Of a DNA stretch of 58,765 nucleotides, positions 49,316-58,644 are shown piece after piece. The stretch is from Neisseria sp. (GTDB lineage: Bacteria; Pseudomonadota; Gammaproteobacteria; Burkholderiales; Neisseriaceae), in contig NZ_JAUNHL010000010.1 of assembly GCF_030523955.1 (NCBI RefSeq), forward strand, positions 1 through 58,765, read 5' to 3'. Numbering within the stretch: the first letter of the stretch is position 1; each line of letters begins with the position of its first letter. The position numbers and the translations under genes were made by a program. Under the pieces are notes generated by a model that ran no database searches, was not told the DNA's origin, and saw only the letters and a program-made list of their open reading frames with translations.

Positions 49316-50131
49316 ATGTCGGTCAACCATTATGAAAACTTCCCGGTCGGCTCACTAATCCTGCCGCGCCGCCTGCGCCGGCCGATACACGCAATTTACG
49401 CTTATGCGCGCACTGCCGACGATATTTCCGATGAGGGCGATGCGAGCGATGAGCAGCGTTTACAAGGCTTGTCCCAATTGCGTGCGGAATTGGACACGAT
49501 TGCCGGCGGCGGCCAAGCCAGTACGCCGATGATGCAACGCCTGCAACAGCAAGCGCTTACTCCTTATCAGATGCCGATGCAGCCGTTTTACGACTTACTT
49601 TCCGCATTTGAGCAGGATGTGGTGAAAAAACGCTACCAAACCTTCGGCGAATTGGTCGATTACAGCCGCCGCAGCGCCAATCCGGTCGGCCGGATGATGC
49701 TGCATCTTTACGGCGAGCACGACAGCCGCAGCCTTGCCCAAAGCGACGGTATCTGCACCGCCTTGCAATTAATTAATTTCTGGCAGGATGTGGCGGTAGA
49801 CTGGCAAAAAGGCCGGGTATATCTGCCGCAGGAGGATTTGGCGAAATTCGGCGTTACCGAGGAACAAATTGCTGAGGGCAAAGCCGATTTCGCTTTCCAG
49901 CGGCTGATGGCTTACCAATGCAACAAAGCGCACAATATGCTGAAAGCCGGCTCGCCGCTGGCGAAGAAGCTGCCTGGGCGTTTAGGCTTCGAATTGCGCC
50001 TGATTATCTTGGGCGGCCAGCGGATTTTGCATAAGCTGGAAGAAAACCGCTATGATGTATTCAACAAACGCCCGAAGTTAAATGCGAAAGACTGGTGGCT
50101 GATGCTCAAACGCGCGGTTTTGAAAAAATAA
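49316..50131 (+). CDS. hpnC: Squalene/phytoene synthase family protein HpnC
   Basis: A 271-aa trans-prenyltransferase-like protein, with AAAGGAG before the ATG. The first Asp-rich motif YARTADDISDEGD is near residue 31; the second, LINFWQDVAVDWQKGRVYLP, near 150. In hopanoid pathways HpnC converts presqualene diphosphate to hydroxysqualene, working with HpnD and HpnE. Neither these nor squalene-hopene cyclase is in the window, so the actual product here is open. It is convergent with the DUF2750 gene. Confidence 0.88.
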   Translation: MSVNHYENFPVGSLILPRRLRRPIHAIYAYARTADDISDEGDASDEQRLQGLSQLRAELDTIAGGGQASTPMMQRLQQQALTPYQMPMQPFYDLLSAFEQDVVKKRYQTFGELVDYSRRSANPVGRMMLHLYGEHDSRSLAQSDGICTALQLINFWQDVAVDWQKGRVYLPQEDLAKFGVTEEQIAEGKADFAFQRLMAYQCNKAHNMLKAGSPLAKKLPGRLGFELRLIILGGQRILHKLEENRYDVFNKRPKLNAKDWWLMLKRAVLKK

Positions 50132-50169
50132 ACATACCCGGCATTTGCCGAGTATGTTTATTATCTTGA

Positions 50170-50278
50170 TATTAGCAGATTTAATTAATTTTCGATACAA
50201 GGCAGCAAGCCGAAGACAGTACAAGTAGTACGGCAAGGCGCAGCAACGACGTAGCGAAAGTTAATTAAATCTGCTATA
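50170..50278. repeat. Short-form Correia-like element (about 109 bp)
   Basis: It starts 'tattagcagatttaatt', has 'cagtacaagtagtacggcaa' and 'gcagcaacgacgtagcg', and ends 'ttaattaaatctgctata'. The size matches the known short CREE class (about 105 bp), which lacks the central core. It sits between convergent genes. Confidence 0.72.
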
Positions 50279-50280
50279 TT

Positions 50281-50317
50281 TTTCAGACAGGCATCGACAG
50301 GCCATGCCTGTCTGAAA
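50281..50317. terminator. DUS inverted pair between hpnC and the DUF2750 gene
   Basis: DUS copies 50281-50294 and 50304-50317 form a 14-bp stem, starting three bases from the end of the Correia-like element. It can serve both convergent genes. Confidence 0.78.
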
Positions 50318-50319
50318 CA

Positions 50320-50787
50320 TTAATTCAAACGGCTCTGGCCTGCCGCCCAGCGCTCCCACTCCAAACGGTAGTTAACCAATTCGGGATACTCTTCAATTTC
50401 CAAATCCACACCCTGTTGCTCGGCCGCATCCAGCAAATCACCCAACAATTCAACCGGCTCGATTTCCAAACCGTATAACTGCGGATCGAAATCCACCCCC
50501 ACCAGCACCTCTTCCTGATCCATACCGATCAACCATTCGGCCATTAATACCTGCAAAGGCACCGCTTCCACTTGATAGTCCGCCCACTCTTCGGCTTTAC
50601 AGGCTTGAGCATCTTCCGGCGTCGCCCAAATGCAGTACACCGGCACCGGTTCGCCGTCACTGCCTTCATAGTCGGTGGAAGGACACTCCGCAATTCCCTC
50701 GTCGTCGCTCAGGGTATAAACCGTTTGCGTGCTGAGCAAGGTTCGGATAAAGCGGTTATAGGCATGGTCTTCTGGATGGGGGAACAT
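50320..50787 (-). CDS. DUF2750 domain protein
   Basis: A 155-aa acidic, probably cytoplasmic protein. Blocks QTVYTLSDDEGIAECPSTDY and VYCIWATPEDAQACKAEEW resemble the DUF2750 family; EEVLVGVDFDPQLYGLEIEP follows. Function unknown. Its start lies two bases after the darP stop, so it is co-transcribed with that gene. Confidence 0.8.
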   Translation of the reverse strand: MFPHPEDHAYNRFIRTLLSTQTVYTLSDDEGIAECPSTDYEGSDGEPVPVYCIWATPEDAQACKAEEWADYQVEAVPLQVLMAEWLIGMDQEEVLVGVDFDPQLYGLEIEPVELLGDLLDAAEQQGVDLEIEEYPELVNYRLEWERWAAGQSRLN

Positions 50788-50789
50788 AA

Positions 50790-51365
50790 TCAGTCTTCGT
50801 CCGTATCGAAATCGTTGTCGACCACATAGTCAAGGTTATTTTGAGAATGATCCATCGCCGCCTTGACGGCCTGATAGAGCGCACGGAAATTCTTCGGCGG
50901 CTTGGACAATTCTTTCTCTTTGCGCGCATTGCGGATTAACGTGCGCAAGGCGGCAACATCCGCAGCGGGATATTCGCTCACAAAATCCGTTAAGGCCTGA
51001 TCATTTTCGATCAAACGCTCGCGCATTTGTTCCACCCGCTGCAAAAAAGCGTTATGCGCACTGCTCTCTCCTTTCAGACGGGCCAGAAATTCGCGGATAG
51101 GCTCGGGATCGATGTCGCGCATCAGCCGGCCGATATATTGGGTTTGTCTCTTCGTGGCGCCGTTGGAAGTGATTTTCTTATAATCGCGGATGGCCTGCTG
51201 CAAATCTTCGGGCAACCCAGCTTTTTTCAGGGTTTCGTTCGACAAGCGGGTTAATTCCATGCCCAAGTCCTGCAACTCGTTCATGCGTTTTTTCATCTGG
51301 GTTTTGCTCACCCATTCTTCATGATTCATATCGTTCATATCGGTAACACTTATATTATCGGCCAA
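50790..51365 (-). CDS. darP: Ribosome biogenesis factor DarP (YjgA)
   Basis: A 191-aa protein of the DUF615 family that binds the 50S subunit late in assembly. Signature stretches are EEWVSKTQMKKRMNELQDLG near the N-terminus, RQTQYIGRLMRDIDPEPIRE and ALRTLIRNARKEKELSKPPK. Several N-terminal Met are possible starts; the longest was kept. It is divergent from pmbA, the same neighbourhood as in E. coli (yjgA-pmbA). Confidence 0.92.
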   Translation of the reverse strand: MADNISVTDMNDMNHEEWVSKTQMKKRMNELQDLGMELTRLSNETLKKAGLPEDLQQAIRDYKKITSNGATKRQTQYIGRLMRDIDPEPIREFLARLKGESSAHNAFLQRVEQMRERLIENDQALTDFVSEYPAADVAALRTLIRNARKEKELSKPPKNFRALYQAVKAAMDHSQNNLDYVVDNDFDTDED

Positions 51366-51505
51366 AGCATTTTAACACACCGCAGCCCGCCTTCGTGGCG
51401 AAGAAAACGACGGGCACTGCGGTATTGCGCGAAAACGGGTAAAATAGCCGCCTCGATTAATCCTTTTTACCGTTTCACAGCGCGTAATAGCCGATAGGAA
51501 AACCT

Positions 51506-52834
51506 ATGTTTAACCATACTCCTGCTGAATTGAAAGAAGTTTGCGCCTTGGCATTAAGCGTAGCCAAACAAAAAGGCGCCAGCGCCGCCGAAGCCGATGT
51601 CAGCGAATCGCTCGGCCAAAACGTGCAAGTGCGTTTGCAGGAAATCGAACACATAGAACACCAACAAGATAAATCACTGGACATCACTGTTTATATCAAT
51701 CAAAGCAAGGGGCGTGCCAGCACCGCGGATTTCTCGCACCGTGCGGTCGAAGAAACCGTACAGGCTGCTCTGGATATCGCCAAATATACCGCCCAAGACG
51801 AAGCCGCCGGTTTGGCGGATGCCGCTCTGATGGCCCATACGCCGGTAGAGCTGGATAAATATCACGAATGGGATTTATCCAGCGAAGCGGCAGTGGAGCT
51901 GGCCATGCGCGGCGAGGCGGCGGCATTAGCGGCAGACAAGCGGATTCAAAACTCGGAAGGCGCAGGCGTGCATACCAACCATTACCAGTTTGTCTACGGC
52001 AATAGTCATGGTTTTCTCCAACATCAGGCAGGCACCCGCCACAGTGCCTCTTGCAGCGTCGTCGCCGCCGACGAGAGCGGCATGCAGCGCGATTATTGGT
52101 ACGACATGGCGCGCTCTGCACAAGAATTATCGTCTATGGAAGAAATCGGTCGCACTGCTGCCGAGCGTACCCTTCGCCGCCTGAATGCACGCTCGCTGCC
52201 CACCGGCCGCTATCCGGTATTATTCGATACCACCGTTTCTGCCAGCCTGATCGGCCATGTGGTCGGCGGCTTATCCGGCGCGGCTTTGTACCGCCAGAAC
52301 AGTTTTCTGCTCGATAGTTTGGGCAAACAGATCTTGCCGGATTTTCTCAGCCTGCGCGAAGAGCCGCATATCCCGCGCGCTTGGGGCAGTACTTGGTTTG
52401 ATGCCGAAGGCGTGGCCACTGCACCACGTTTTGTAATTGAAAACGGCACCGTACAAGGTTATTTCTTGTCGAGTTACAGCGCCCGCAAACTGGGAATGCA
52501 AACCACCGCTAACGCCGGCGGTGCGCACAACCTGCTGCTAAACGCCACCTGCCCCGCACAAACCGATTTGCTCAAACAAATGGGCAGCGGCTTGTTGGTA
52601 ACCGAGCTGATGGGACAAGGGGTGAACATGCTGACCGGCGATTACTCGCGTGGTGCAGCGGGCTTTTGGGTGGAAAACGGCGTAATCCAATATCCGGTGG
52701 AGGAAATCACCATCGCCTCGCGTCTGCAGGATATGTTGCTCAACATCGTCGGCGTCGCCGATGACGCACTGCGCCGCAGCAGTAATAAAGTCGGCTCGCT
52801 GTTGATAGCGGAAATGACCGTAGCAGGCAGTTAA
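51506..52834 (+). CDS. pmbA: Metalloprotease partner PmbA (TldE)
   Basis: A 442-aa TldE subunit, which pairs with TldD at the start of the window. It has the N-terminal DUF repeat (KQKGASAAEADVSESLGQNV), the central LPTGRYPVLFDTTVSASLIG block and C-terminal GVNMLTGDYSRGAAGFWVEN. It lacks the HExxxH zinc motif, as expected for TldE. It stands alone; a DUS pair follows at 52947-53006. Confidence 0.95.
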   Translation: MFNHTPAELKEVCALALSVAKQKGASAAEADVSESLGQNVQVRLQEIEHIEHQQDKSLDITVYINQSKGRASTADFSHRAVEETVQAALDIAKYTAQDEAAGLADAALMAHTPVELDKYHEWDLSSEAAVELAMRGEAAALAADKRIQNSEGAGVHTNHYQFVYGNSHGFLQHQAGTRHSASCSVVAADESGMQRDYWYDMARSAQELSSMEEIGRTAAERTLRRLNARSLPTGRYPVLFDTTVSASLIGHVVGGLSGAALYRQNSFLLDSLGKQILPDFLSLREEPHIPRAWGSTWFDAEGVATAPRFVIENGTVQGYFLSSYSARKLGMQTTANAGGAHNLLLNATCPAQTDLLKQMGSGLLVTELMGQGVNMLTGDYSRGAAGFWVENGVIQYPVEEITIASRLQDMLLNIVGVADDALRRSSNKVGSLLIAEMTVAGS

Positions 52835-52946
52835 AAGCAACCTCGCATAACGGAAAAGGGCTGCAAGCCGGCGAAAAAATATCCGTAGCACGGCATTGCT
52901 GACTCGTAACAAAACAAGTTTCCGCCCAAGATACCACCATATAAAA

Positions 52947-53006
52947 ATGCCTGTCTGAAAACTTTCAGCTTCGCCCAAACGCGCAAGCTTGTTTTCAGAC
53001 AGGCAT
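52947..53006. terminator. DUS inverted pair between pmbA and dnaN
   Basis: ATGCCTGTCTGAAAAC (52947-52962) and its complement (52991-53006) with a 28-nt loop; may serve both convergent genes. Confidence 0.68.
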
Positions 53007-53025
53007 TTAATGGTATGTTGAATAA

Positions 53026-53094
53026 TATAACCAATTCACTTAACTTTCGCTACGGCGTTGCTGCCGTATATCGAAAACGTGTTCATCCGCTATA
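53026..53094. repeat. Decayed Correia-like element (about 69 bp)
   Basis: 'tataaccaattcacttaactttcgctacggcg' (first part only cited) resembles an inverted CREE end plus 'gctacggcgttgctgcc', and the other end is 'gttcatccgctata'. It is strongly degenerate and internally deleted. Confidence 0.5.
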
Positions 53095-53109
53095 CATTCA
53101 CTTTCCATT

Positions 53110-54213
53110 TTAAATCCGCATCGGCATCACAATGTATTTGAAATTCGGATTATTCGGAATGGTAAACAGCGTCGAACGGTTGGCATCGCCAAAGGCCAGC
53201 TGCATATCTTCGACATGCACGTTACGCAATACGTCCATCAGGTAGCCGATGTTGAAGCCCACTTCCAATTCGCCGCCCTGATAAGCGATTTCCAACTCTT
53301 CGCGTGCCTCTTCCTGCTCGTTGTTGCTACACACTACGCTCAGCACACCCGGCTTCAGATTCAGGCGTGCGCCGCGGAATTTTTCATTGGCCAGAATCGA
53401 AGCACGCTCCAAGGCGCTTAGCAACTGTGTACGGCCTACCAAGAAAATCTTATCGTTATCCAACGGAATCACGCGGTTGAAATCAGGGAATTTGCCGTCC
53501 ACCACCTTGCTGACAATCACCGTTTCATTGCAGCGGAAACGTACCTGGTTCTCCAGCAATTCCACGGTAACCGGCTCGCTCGGATGATTCAGTAGTTTAA
53601 AGAGTTCCAATACGGTTTTACGCGGCAAAATCACCTCCGCCTTGGGCAAATCTGCATCGATGGTGGTACCGGAATAAGCCAAGCGGTGGCCGTCGGTAGC
53701 GACCAGGCGCAACTGGTCGCCTTCGGTCTGCATCAGCATGCCGTTCAGATAATAGCGGATATCCTGCACCGCCATGCTGTATTGCACTTGCGACAACATA
53801 TTCTTCAAAGCCTCTTGCGGCAACGAAAAGGCTTGGCCGACCTCCTCGCCCACGCTCATCAACGGAAAATCTTCTGCCGGCAATGTTTGCAGATTAAAGC
53901 GCGACTTGCCTGCTTTTAAGGTCAAGCGGTTTTGCGCCCAATCCAGCGCCACCAGCGAACCTTCCGGCAATGCGCGCAGAATGTCTTGCAATTTTTTGGC
54001 ATTGGTGGTGATGCGGAAATCACCGGCATCACTCACCGGGCCTGCCGTATTGATTTGGATTTCCAAATCGGTAGCCAAAATATTGGTTTGTCCATGCACG
54101 TTTTCGAGCAGTACATTGGAGAGAATCGGCAACGTATGGCGCCGTTCCACAATACCGGTAACCGCTTGCAAAGGCTTGAGCAAAGCATCTCGTTCGGCTT
54201 GTAAAATCAACAT
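53110..54213 (-). CDS. dnaN: DNA polymerase III beta clamp DnaN
   Basis: A 367-aa sliding clamp that tethers Pol III and many repair factors to DNA. It starts MLILQAERDALLKPLQAVTG and has RRHTLPILSNVLLE, the domain 2 DGHRLAYSGT region and the C-terminal YIVMPMRI. The length is normal. It lies 19 bp downstream of dnaA in the usual dnaA-dnaN order. No recF or gyrB follows; gyrB is separately at 40 kb. Confidence 0.96.
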   Translation of the reverse strand: MLILQAERDALLKPLQAVTGIVERRHTLPILSNVLLENVHGQTNILATDLEIQINTAGPVSDAGDFRITTNAKKLQDILRALPEGSLVALDWAQNRLTLKAGKSRFNLQTLPAEDFPLMSVGEEVGQAFSLPQEALKNMLSQVQYSMAVQDIRYYLNGMLMQTEGDQLRLVATDGHRLAYSGTTIDADLPKAEVILPRKTVLELFKLLNHPSEPVTVELLENQVRFRCNETVIVSKVVDGKFPDFNRVIPLDNDKIFLVGRTQLLSALERASILANEKFRGARLNLKPGVLSVVCSNNEQEEAREELEIAYQGGELEVGFNIGYLMDVLRNVHVEDMQLAFGDANRSTLFTIPNNPNFKYIVMPMRI

Positions 54214-54232
54214 GTTTAACCCTCTTGGCTAA

Positions 54233-55765
54233 TTAATTTTGAATCAAAATCAACAGTTTTTCATAATCTTGTGCGATCTCCGGGTCTTCAACGCGCAGCT
54301 TGGCCACGTTTTTTACCCCGTGCATCACTGTGGTGTGATCTCGCCCGCCGAAGGCATCACCGATGGCCGGCAGGCTTAAATTGGTTAATTCTTTGGTTAG
54401 GCTCATCGCCACTTGGCGCGGCCGCGCAATATTGCGCGTTCGCTTAGATCCCAGTATATCGCTGATTTTAATACGATAATATTTCGCCACCTGATCCATA
54501 ATCAGATCGGCGGTAATCACTTTATGCGCATGCGCAACGATATCCTGTAAAGCGTCAGCCGCCAAATCGATATCAATCGGCTTTTTCAGAAAGCGGCTGC
54601 GCGCCTCCACTCTTTTAAACGCACCTTCCAGCTCGCGCACATTGGAACGTATATGCTTGGCAATGAAAAACGCCGCCTGTTCATCCAAACTCACGCCGGC
54701 AATCTCGGCTTTTTTCTGCAAAATCGCTACCCGCATTTCCAGCTCGGGCGGCTCCAGTTCTAAGGTCAAGCCCCAAGAAAAACGCGATTTTAGGCGGTCA
54801 TCCATGTCTTCGATTTTGGTCGGCAACACATCGCAGGTCAGAATCAGCTGTTTTTTCTCGTTATGGAAGTGGTTATACAGATAAAAAAACTCTTCCATGG
54901 TGCGGTCTTTGCCTTTGATGAACTGAATGTCATCGATAATCAGCAAATCGTATTGCTTATACTGCTGTTTGAATACATCGTAACTATTGGTGCGCACCGC
55001 GCTCATAAAGCTGCGGATATAATCGTCAGAATGCATGTAGCGCACTTTGGCCTCGGGGTTGTTTTTCAGCAACTGATTGCCGATGGCCTGAATCAAATGG
55101 GTTTTACCCAAGCCGGTGCTGCCATATAAGAAGAAGGGATTATAGCCCTGCCCCGGGTTTTCGGCGATAGACTGTGCCGCCGCCGCCGCAATGCGGTTGC
55201 CCTTGCCCTCTACCAGCGTTTCGAAAGTATAGTCGGGCGACAAATTGGTTTGCGCGTAATGCTGCTCTTCACGCGCACGCGTCTCTTCGGCAGCCGCTTC
55301 CTTTTTTTTGCTTTTCGCCGCTGTTTTACCGCTATCGGCCTCTTTTCCTTTGGCCATTAGCGACTTCATCCGTTCTGCCAAAATATCCGTAGCACTTTGG
55401 CGTACAGCCGCCGCTTCAGCTTCCTGTTTCTTTTCAGACAGGCCTCTCTCCGGTTCGGACACAGATACTGTAACGGCTGATAGATTGGCTTCATCTACCT
55501 GTTGCTGAAGCGGATAATGCACGCCCTTGCCGGTTTTAAACAAAAAAGGCGCTTGCTGCGGCACCAATTCGGCACGCACCGCATCAATGACTGATGCAAA
55601 CTGGGTTTTCAGCATATTGCTGGCAAACTGATTTTTACCGTAAACCACCCACACACCGTTTTCCTCGCCCACTGTTAAGGGCGCAATCCAGGTATCAAAC
55701 TGTTGCGGCGTGAGCTCGGCCTGCAAACGGCGCAGGCATAAAGGCCAAAATTCAGCGAGTGTCAT
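54233..55765 (-). CDS. dnaA: Chromosomal replication initiator DnaA
   Basis: A 510-aa initiator. Domain I is TLAEFWPLCLRRLQAELTPQ. Domain II (about residues 85-175) is a long, Lys/Glu/Ala-rich linker. Domain III AAA+ has Walker A FLYGSTGLGKTHLIQAIGNQ near 213 and Walker B LLIIDDIQFIKGKDRT near 275. Domain IV carries the DNA-binding GDAFGGRDHTTVMHGVKNVA near 475. A DUS variant lies inside domain II (55433-55443), encoding Gly-Leu-Ser-Glu. Divergent from rpmH. Confidence 0.97.
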   Translation of the reverse strand: MTLAEFWPLCLRRLQAELTPQQFDTWIAPLTVGEENGVWVVYGKNQFASNMLKTQFASVIDAVRAELVPQQAPFLFKTGKGVHYPLQQQVDEANLSAVTVSVSEPERGLSEKKQEAEAAAVRQSATDILAERMKSLMAKGKEADSGKTAAKSKKKEAAAEETRAREEQHYAQTNLSPDYTFETLVEGKGNRIAAAAAQSIAENPGQGYNPFFLYGSTGLGKTHLIQAIGNQLLKNNPEAKVRYMHSDDYIRSFMSAVRTNSYDVFKQQYKQYDLLIIDDIQFIKGKDRTMEEFFYLYNHFHNEKKQLILTCDVLPTKIEDMDDRLKSRFSWGLTLELEPPELEMRVAILQKKAEIAGVSLDEQAAFFIAKHIRSNVRELEGAFKRVEARSRFLKKPIDIDLAADALQDIVAHAHKVITADLIMDQVAKYYRIKISDILGSKRTRNIARPRQVAMSLTKELTNLSLPAIGDAFGGRDHTTVMHGVKNVAKLRVEDPEIAQDYEKLLILIQN

Positions 55766-55821
55766 ATTCAGGAAAATCCGGTCGGCAAAGCCTAAATTAA
55801 AATAAAATCAATGCAGTAGAT

Positions 55822-55848
55822 ACGGTTTTTTCTTTATCAAAAAACCGT
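55822..55848. other. Hairpin in the dnaA-rpmH gap
   Basis: ACGGTTTTTT (55822-55831) pairs perfectly with AAAAAACCGT (55839-55848), 7-nt loop. It lies about 57 bp upstream of the dnaA start. Function unknown. I found no good match to the DnaA box TTATCCACA in the whole 320-bp gap. Confidence 0.5.
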
Positions 55849-56018
55849 TCAGCAAAGATTTTCCGATTATACCGAATTTCAACAGCCACTGCATCAGTGC
55901 CGCCGACAAGAAAAGCAATGCCCGAGAGTTGGAAGAAATATATCGGAGTCTACAAATAAATTATGTTGCCCGCTTGGAAAAAACCATCCACCATATTCAG
56001 TAGAAACACAGGTAAGCA

Positions 56019-56047
56019 TTGACAAAACCATGAAATTGAGTTGTAAT
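56019..56047 (+). promoter_or_regulatory. Sigma-70 promoter of rpmH
   Basis: TTGACA (56019-56024), 17-bp spacer, TGTAAT (56042-56047). The -35 is perfect and the spacing optimal. The rpmH start is 38 bp downstream. Confidence 0.8.
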
Positions 56048-56085
56048 TACCCGTTTGAAATTCTGACTATTTTTTAGGAATCATC

Positions 56086-56220
56086 ATGAAACGCACTTTC
56101 CAACCCTCGGTAACCAAACGCAAACGCACCCACGGTTTCCTGGTTCGCTCTAAAACCCGTGGCGGTCGCGCCGTATTGGCTGCCCGTCGCGCCAAAGGCC
56201 GCAAACGCTTGGCCGTATAA
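56086..56220 (+). CDS. rpmH: 50S ribosomal protein L34
   Basis: A 44-aa, very basic protein ([20 protein letters not shown] then [15 protein letters not shown] and KGRKRLAV). It is the L34 sequence signature. Ribosome site 'ttaggaa' lies seven bases upstream. It is the first gene of the conserved rpmH-rnpA-yidD-yidC cluster, opposite dnaA. Confidence 0.97.
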   Translation: MKRTFQPSVTKRKRTHGFLVRSKTRGGRAVLAARRAKGRKRLAV

Positions 56221-56231
56221 GTCGGTGTCTC

Positions 56232-56573
56232 TTGGATAACCGCTTTAGCAAGCAGTACCGCCTATTAAAAACGGAAGATTTTTCTTCCGTTTTTGCTTTA
56301 AGAAAACAGCGGCAAAGTACTTTTCTTCAGGTGCTATACTCCCGTAGCAACCCGCTTGGCCATCCGCGCCTGGGCTTGGTGGTAGGCAAAAAAACGGCAA
56401 AACGCGCCAACAAGCGCAATTATATGAAGCGCGTGATTCGCGAATGGTTTCGTTGCCACAAAGCAGACATGCCTGCGCAAGACTTTATCGTACGGGTCAA
56501 ACGCCGCTTCGAACGTGCCGATGCACCGGAAATACGCCGCCAACTGGCGCAACTGTTACTAAAAAAACCGTAA
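56232..56573 (+). CDS. rnpA: Ribonuclease P protein component RnpA
   Basis: A 113-aa basic protein that assists the RNase P RNA in 5' tRNA processing. The start is TTG at 56232 ([20 protein letters not shown]), 11 bp behind rpmH; neisserial rnpA genes begin in the same way. The RNR motif region is [18 protein letters not shown] near residue 60. A TTG start with weak ribosome site fits low expression compared with L34. Confidence 0.95.
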   Translation: MDNRFSKQYRLLKTEDFSSVFALRKQRQSTFLQVLYSRSNPLGHPRLGLVVGKKTAKRANKRNYMKRVIREWFRCHKADMPAQDFIVRVKRRFERADAPEIRRQLAQLLLKKP

Positions 56574-56578
56574 ACATC

Positions 56579-56791
56579 ATGTTCGCCAAGCTGATATTGG
56601 GTTTGATTCAGTTTTACCGCTATGCTATCAGCCCGCTGATTCCCCCGCGCTGCCGCTATACCCCTACCTGCTCGCAATATGCTTTGGAAGCGGTGAGCAA
56701 ATACGGCGCAATCAAAGGCGGCTGGCTGGCCTTCAAACGCATCATCCGCTGCCATCCCTGGGGCGGGCACGGCCATGATCCCGTACCTTAA
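56579..56791 (+). CDS. yidD: Membrane protein insertion efficiency factor YidD
   Basis: A 70-aa protein from ATG 56579, five bases after the rnpA stop; longer readings run back into rnpA and are rejected. [20 protein letters not shown] is amphipathic/hydrophobic, followed by the family signature [20 protein letters not shown] and [17 protein letters not shown]. All conserved Cys are present. A single DUS follows. Confidence 0.95.
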   Translation: MFAKLILGLIQFYRYAISPLIPPRCRYTPTCSQYALEAVSKYGAIKGGWLAFKRIIRCHPWGGHGHDPVP

Positions 56792-56895
56792 AACCAGCCA
56801 TCAATGCCTGTCTGAAAAACTGTCAAGCAAGCCGTTTATATATCTGTTATCCTTACGCGTTTGCCAAATACTACATTTTTTAGGAATACACAAAA

Positions 56896-58536
56896 ATGGA
56901 CTCTAAAGGCCTGATTACATTTTGCATCGTAACGCTGCTGATTTTTATCGGTTGGGAACAGATTTTCCCCTCTCCGAAACCGCAGCCCGCTGCACAACAG
57001 AGCCAGCAACAGCAAAAAGCCGTCGCTGCTGATTCGGCGCTCACCGCTACGGTTCCGGTGAAAGTAACCACCGATACCGTTCAAGCCGTAATTGACGAAA
57101 AAACCGGTGATTTGCGCCACCTGACCTTGTTGAAATATAACGCGGCTACCGATGAAAACAAAAACTTCGTCTTGCTCGATGATCAAAAAGCGCATACTTA
57201 TATTGCCCAAGCCGATTTATTGGATGATCGCGGCCAGAGCCTGACTAAAAACCTCAGCTATACGGCAGCCCAAAAAGAATACACCTTAAACGGCGACAAA
57301 TTGGAAGTCCGCCTGAGCGCACCCGCCGCCAATGGTCTGCAAATCGACAAAATCTATACTTTCACCAAAAACAGCTATCTGATTAACGTGCGTTTCGACG
57401 TTACCAATCAAAGCGGCCAACCGGTAAAACTGGATGCCGCTTACCGCATGGTACGCGACCACAACAAGCCTGAAGGCGAAGGCTTTTTTATGTATAGCTA
57501 CACCGGTCCGGTAGTCTATACCCCTGCCGGCGAGTTCCAAAAAGTGGATTTCTCCGAGCTGGATAAAGATGCCGAAACCGGCCGCGACCAAACCGAATAC
57601 GAACGCAAAACCAATACCGGTTGGGTGGGTATGACCCAACACTACTTTATGTCGACCTGGATTTTGCAGCCCAAAAATGGCCAAAGCGTCTGCGGCAATA
57701 CCAGCTGCCAAATTGAAGTAAAACGCCGCGAAGACAATCTCTACAGCGCCGGCACCCGCGTCGCCCTGCCTGAAATCCAAAACGGTACCAAGCAAAGTAC
57801 CCAAATCAACCTCTATGCCGGTCCGCAAAGCACCGACAGCATCCGCAACATTGCCGACAATCTGGAGCTGATTAAAGATTACGGCCGTATCTATTACCCC
57901 GCTACCGCCCTCTTCTGGCTGATGGAAAAACTGCACGGGTTTGTCGGCAACTGGGGTTGGGCGATTGTATTGCTCACCATCATTGTAAAAGCCGTTCTCT
58001 ACCCGCTGACCAATGCTTCTTATAAATCCATGGCCAAAATGCGTGCCGTCGCGCCCAAATTGGAAGCACTGAAGAAACAGCACGGCGACGACCGTATGGC
58101 ATTGCAAACCGCCATGATGCAGATGTACCGTGATGAAAAAATCAACCCCTTGGGCGGCTGTTTGCCCATGTTGCTGCAAATCCCGGTGTTCATCGGTCTC
58201 TATTGGGCAATCTTCAGCTCGGTAGAGCTGCGCCAGGCCCCGTGGATTTTGTGGGTACACGATTTGAGCCGACCCGATCCTTGGTTTATCCTACCCATCC
58301 TGATGGCCGCCACCATGTGGTTCCAAACTACCCTGAACCCACCGCCTACCGATCCGATTCAAGCCAAAATGATGAAAATCATGCCGCTGGTATTCTCCGC
58401 CATGTTCTTCTTCTTCCCGGCCGGTTTGGTGCTGTATTATGTGGTCAACAACCTGCTGAGCATCGCGCAACAGTGGTATATCAACAAAACCATTGAAAAC
58501 CAACGCCTGCAAGGCGAAGTGCTGGATAAGAAATAA
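56896..58536 (+). CDS. yidC: Membrane protein insertase YidC
   Basis: A 546-aa inner membrane insertase. The first helix is GLITFCIVTLLIFIGWEQIF (residues 5-24). A large periplasmic domain (about 45-320) follows. The conserved core has WAIVLLTIIVKAVLYPLTNA near 353 (with the hydrophilic-groove Arg replaced by Lys in IIVKAVLYP), GGCLPMLLQIPVFIGLYWAI near 417, and MPLVFSAMFFFFPAGLVLYY. It ends with the DUS terminator 58555-58587. Confidence 0.96.
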   Translation: MDSKGLITFCIVTLLIFIGWEQIFPSPKPQPAAQQSQQQQKAVAADSALTATVPVKVTTDTVQAVIDEKTGDLRHLTLLKYNAATDENKNFVLLDDQKAHTYIAQADLLDDRGQSLTKNLSYTAAQKEYTLNGDKLEVRLSAPAANGLQIDKIYTFTKNSYLINVRFDVTNQSGQPVKLDAAYRMVRDHNKPEGEGFFMYSYTGPVVYTPAGEFQKVDFSELDKDAETGRDQTEYERKTNTGWVGMTQHYFMSTWILQPKNGQSVCGNTSCQIEVKRREDNLYSAGTRVALPEIQNGTKQSTQINLYAGPQSTDSIRNIADNLELIKDYGRIYYPATALFWLMEKLHGFVGNWGWAIVLLTIIVKAVLYPLTNASYKSMAKMRAVAPKLEALKKQHGDDRMALQTAMMQMYRDEKINPLGGCLPMLLQIPVFIGLYWAIFSSVELRQAPWILWVHDLSRPDPWFILPILMAATMWFQTTLNPPPTDPIQAKMMKIMPLVFSAMFFFFPAGLVLYYVVNNLLSIAQQWYINKTIENQRLQGEVLDKK

Positions 58537-58554
58537 ACGCTCTCGTTTCAACAA

Positions 58555-58587
58555 ATGCCTGTCTGAAAAAATATTTCAGACAGGCAT
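58555..58587. terminator. DUS inverted pair, terminator of yidC
   Basis: DUS copies 58555-58568 and 58574-58587 with a minimal loop, followed by a T run. A further single DUS is at 58618-58630. Confidence 0.85.
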
Positions 58588-58644
58588 TTTTATATCCCCA
58601 TCCCTACCGTTTTTTCTTTCAGACAGGCATTATCCAAAATATAG

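Noticed and set aside
57286-58260. Antisense open frame of 324 codons in yidC
   Set aside because: Overlaps conserved yidC fully; no recognisable domain.
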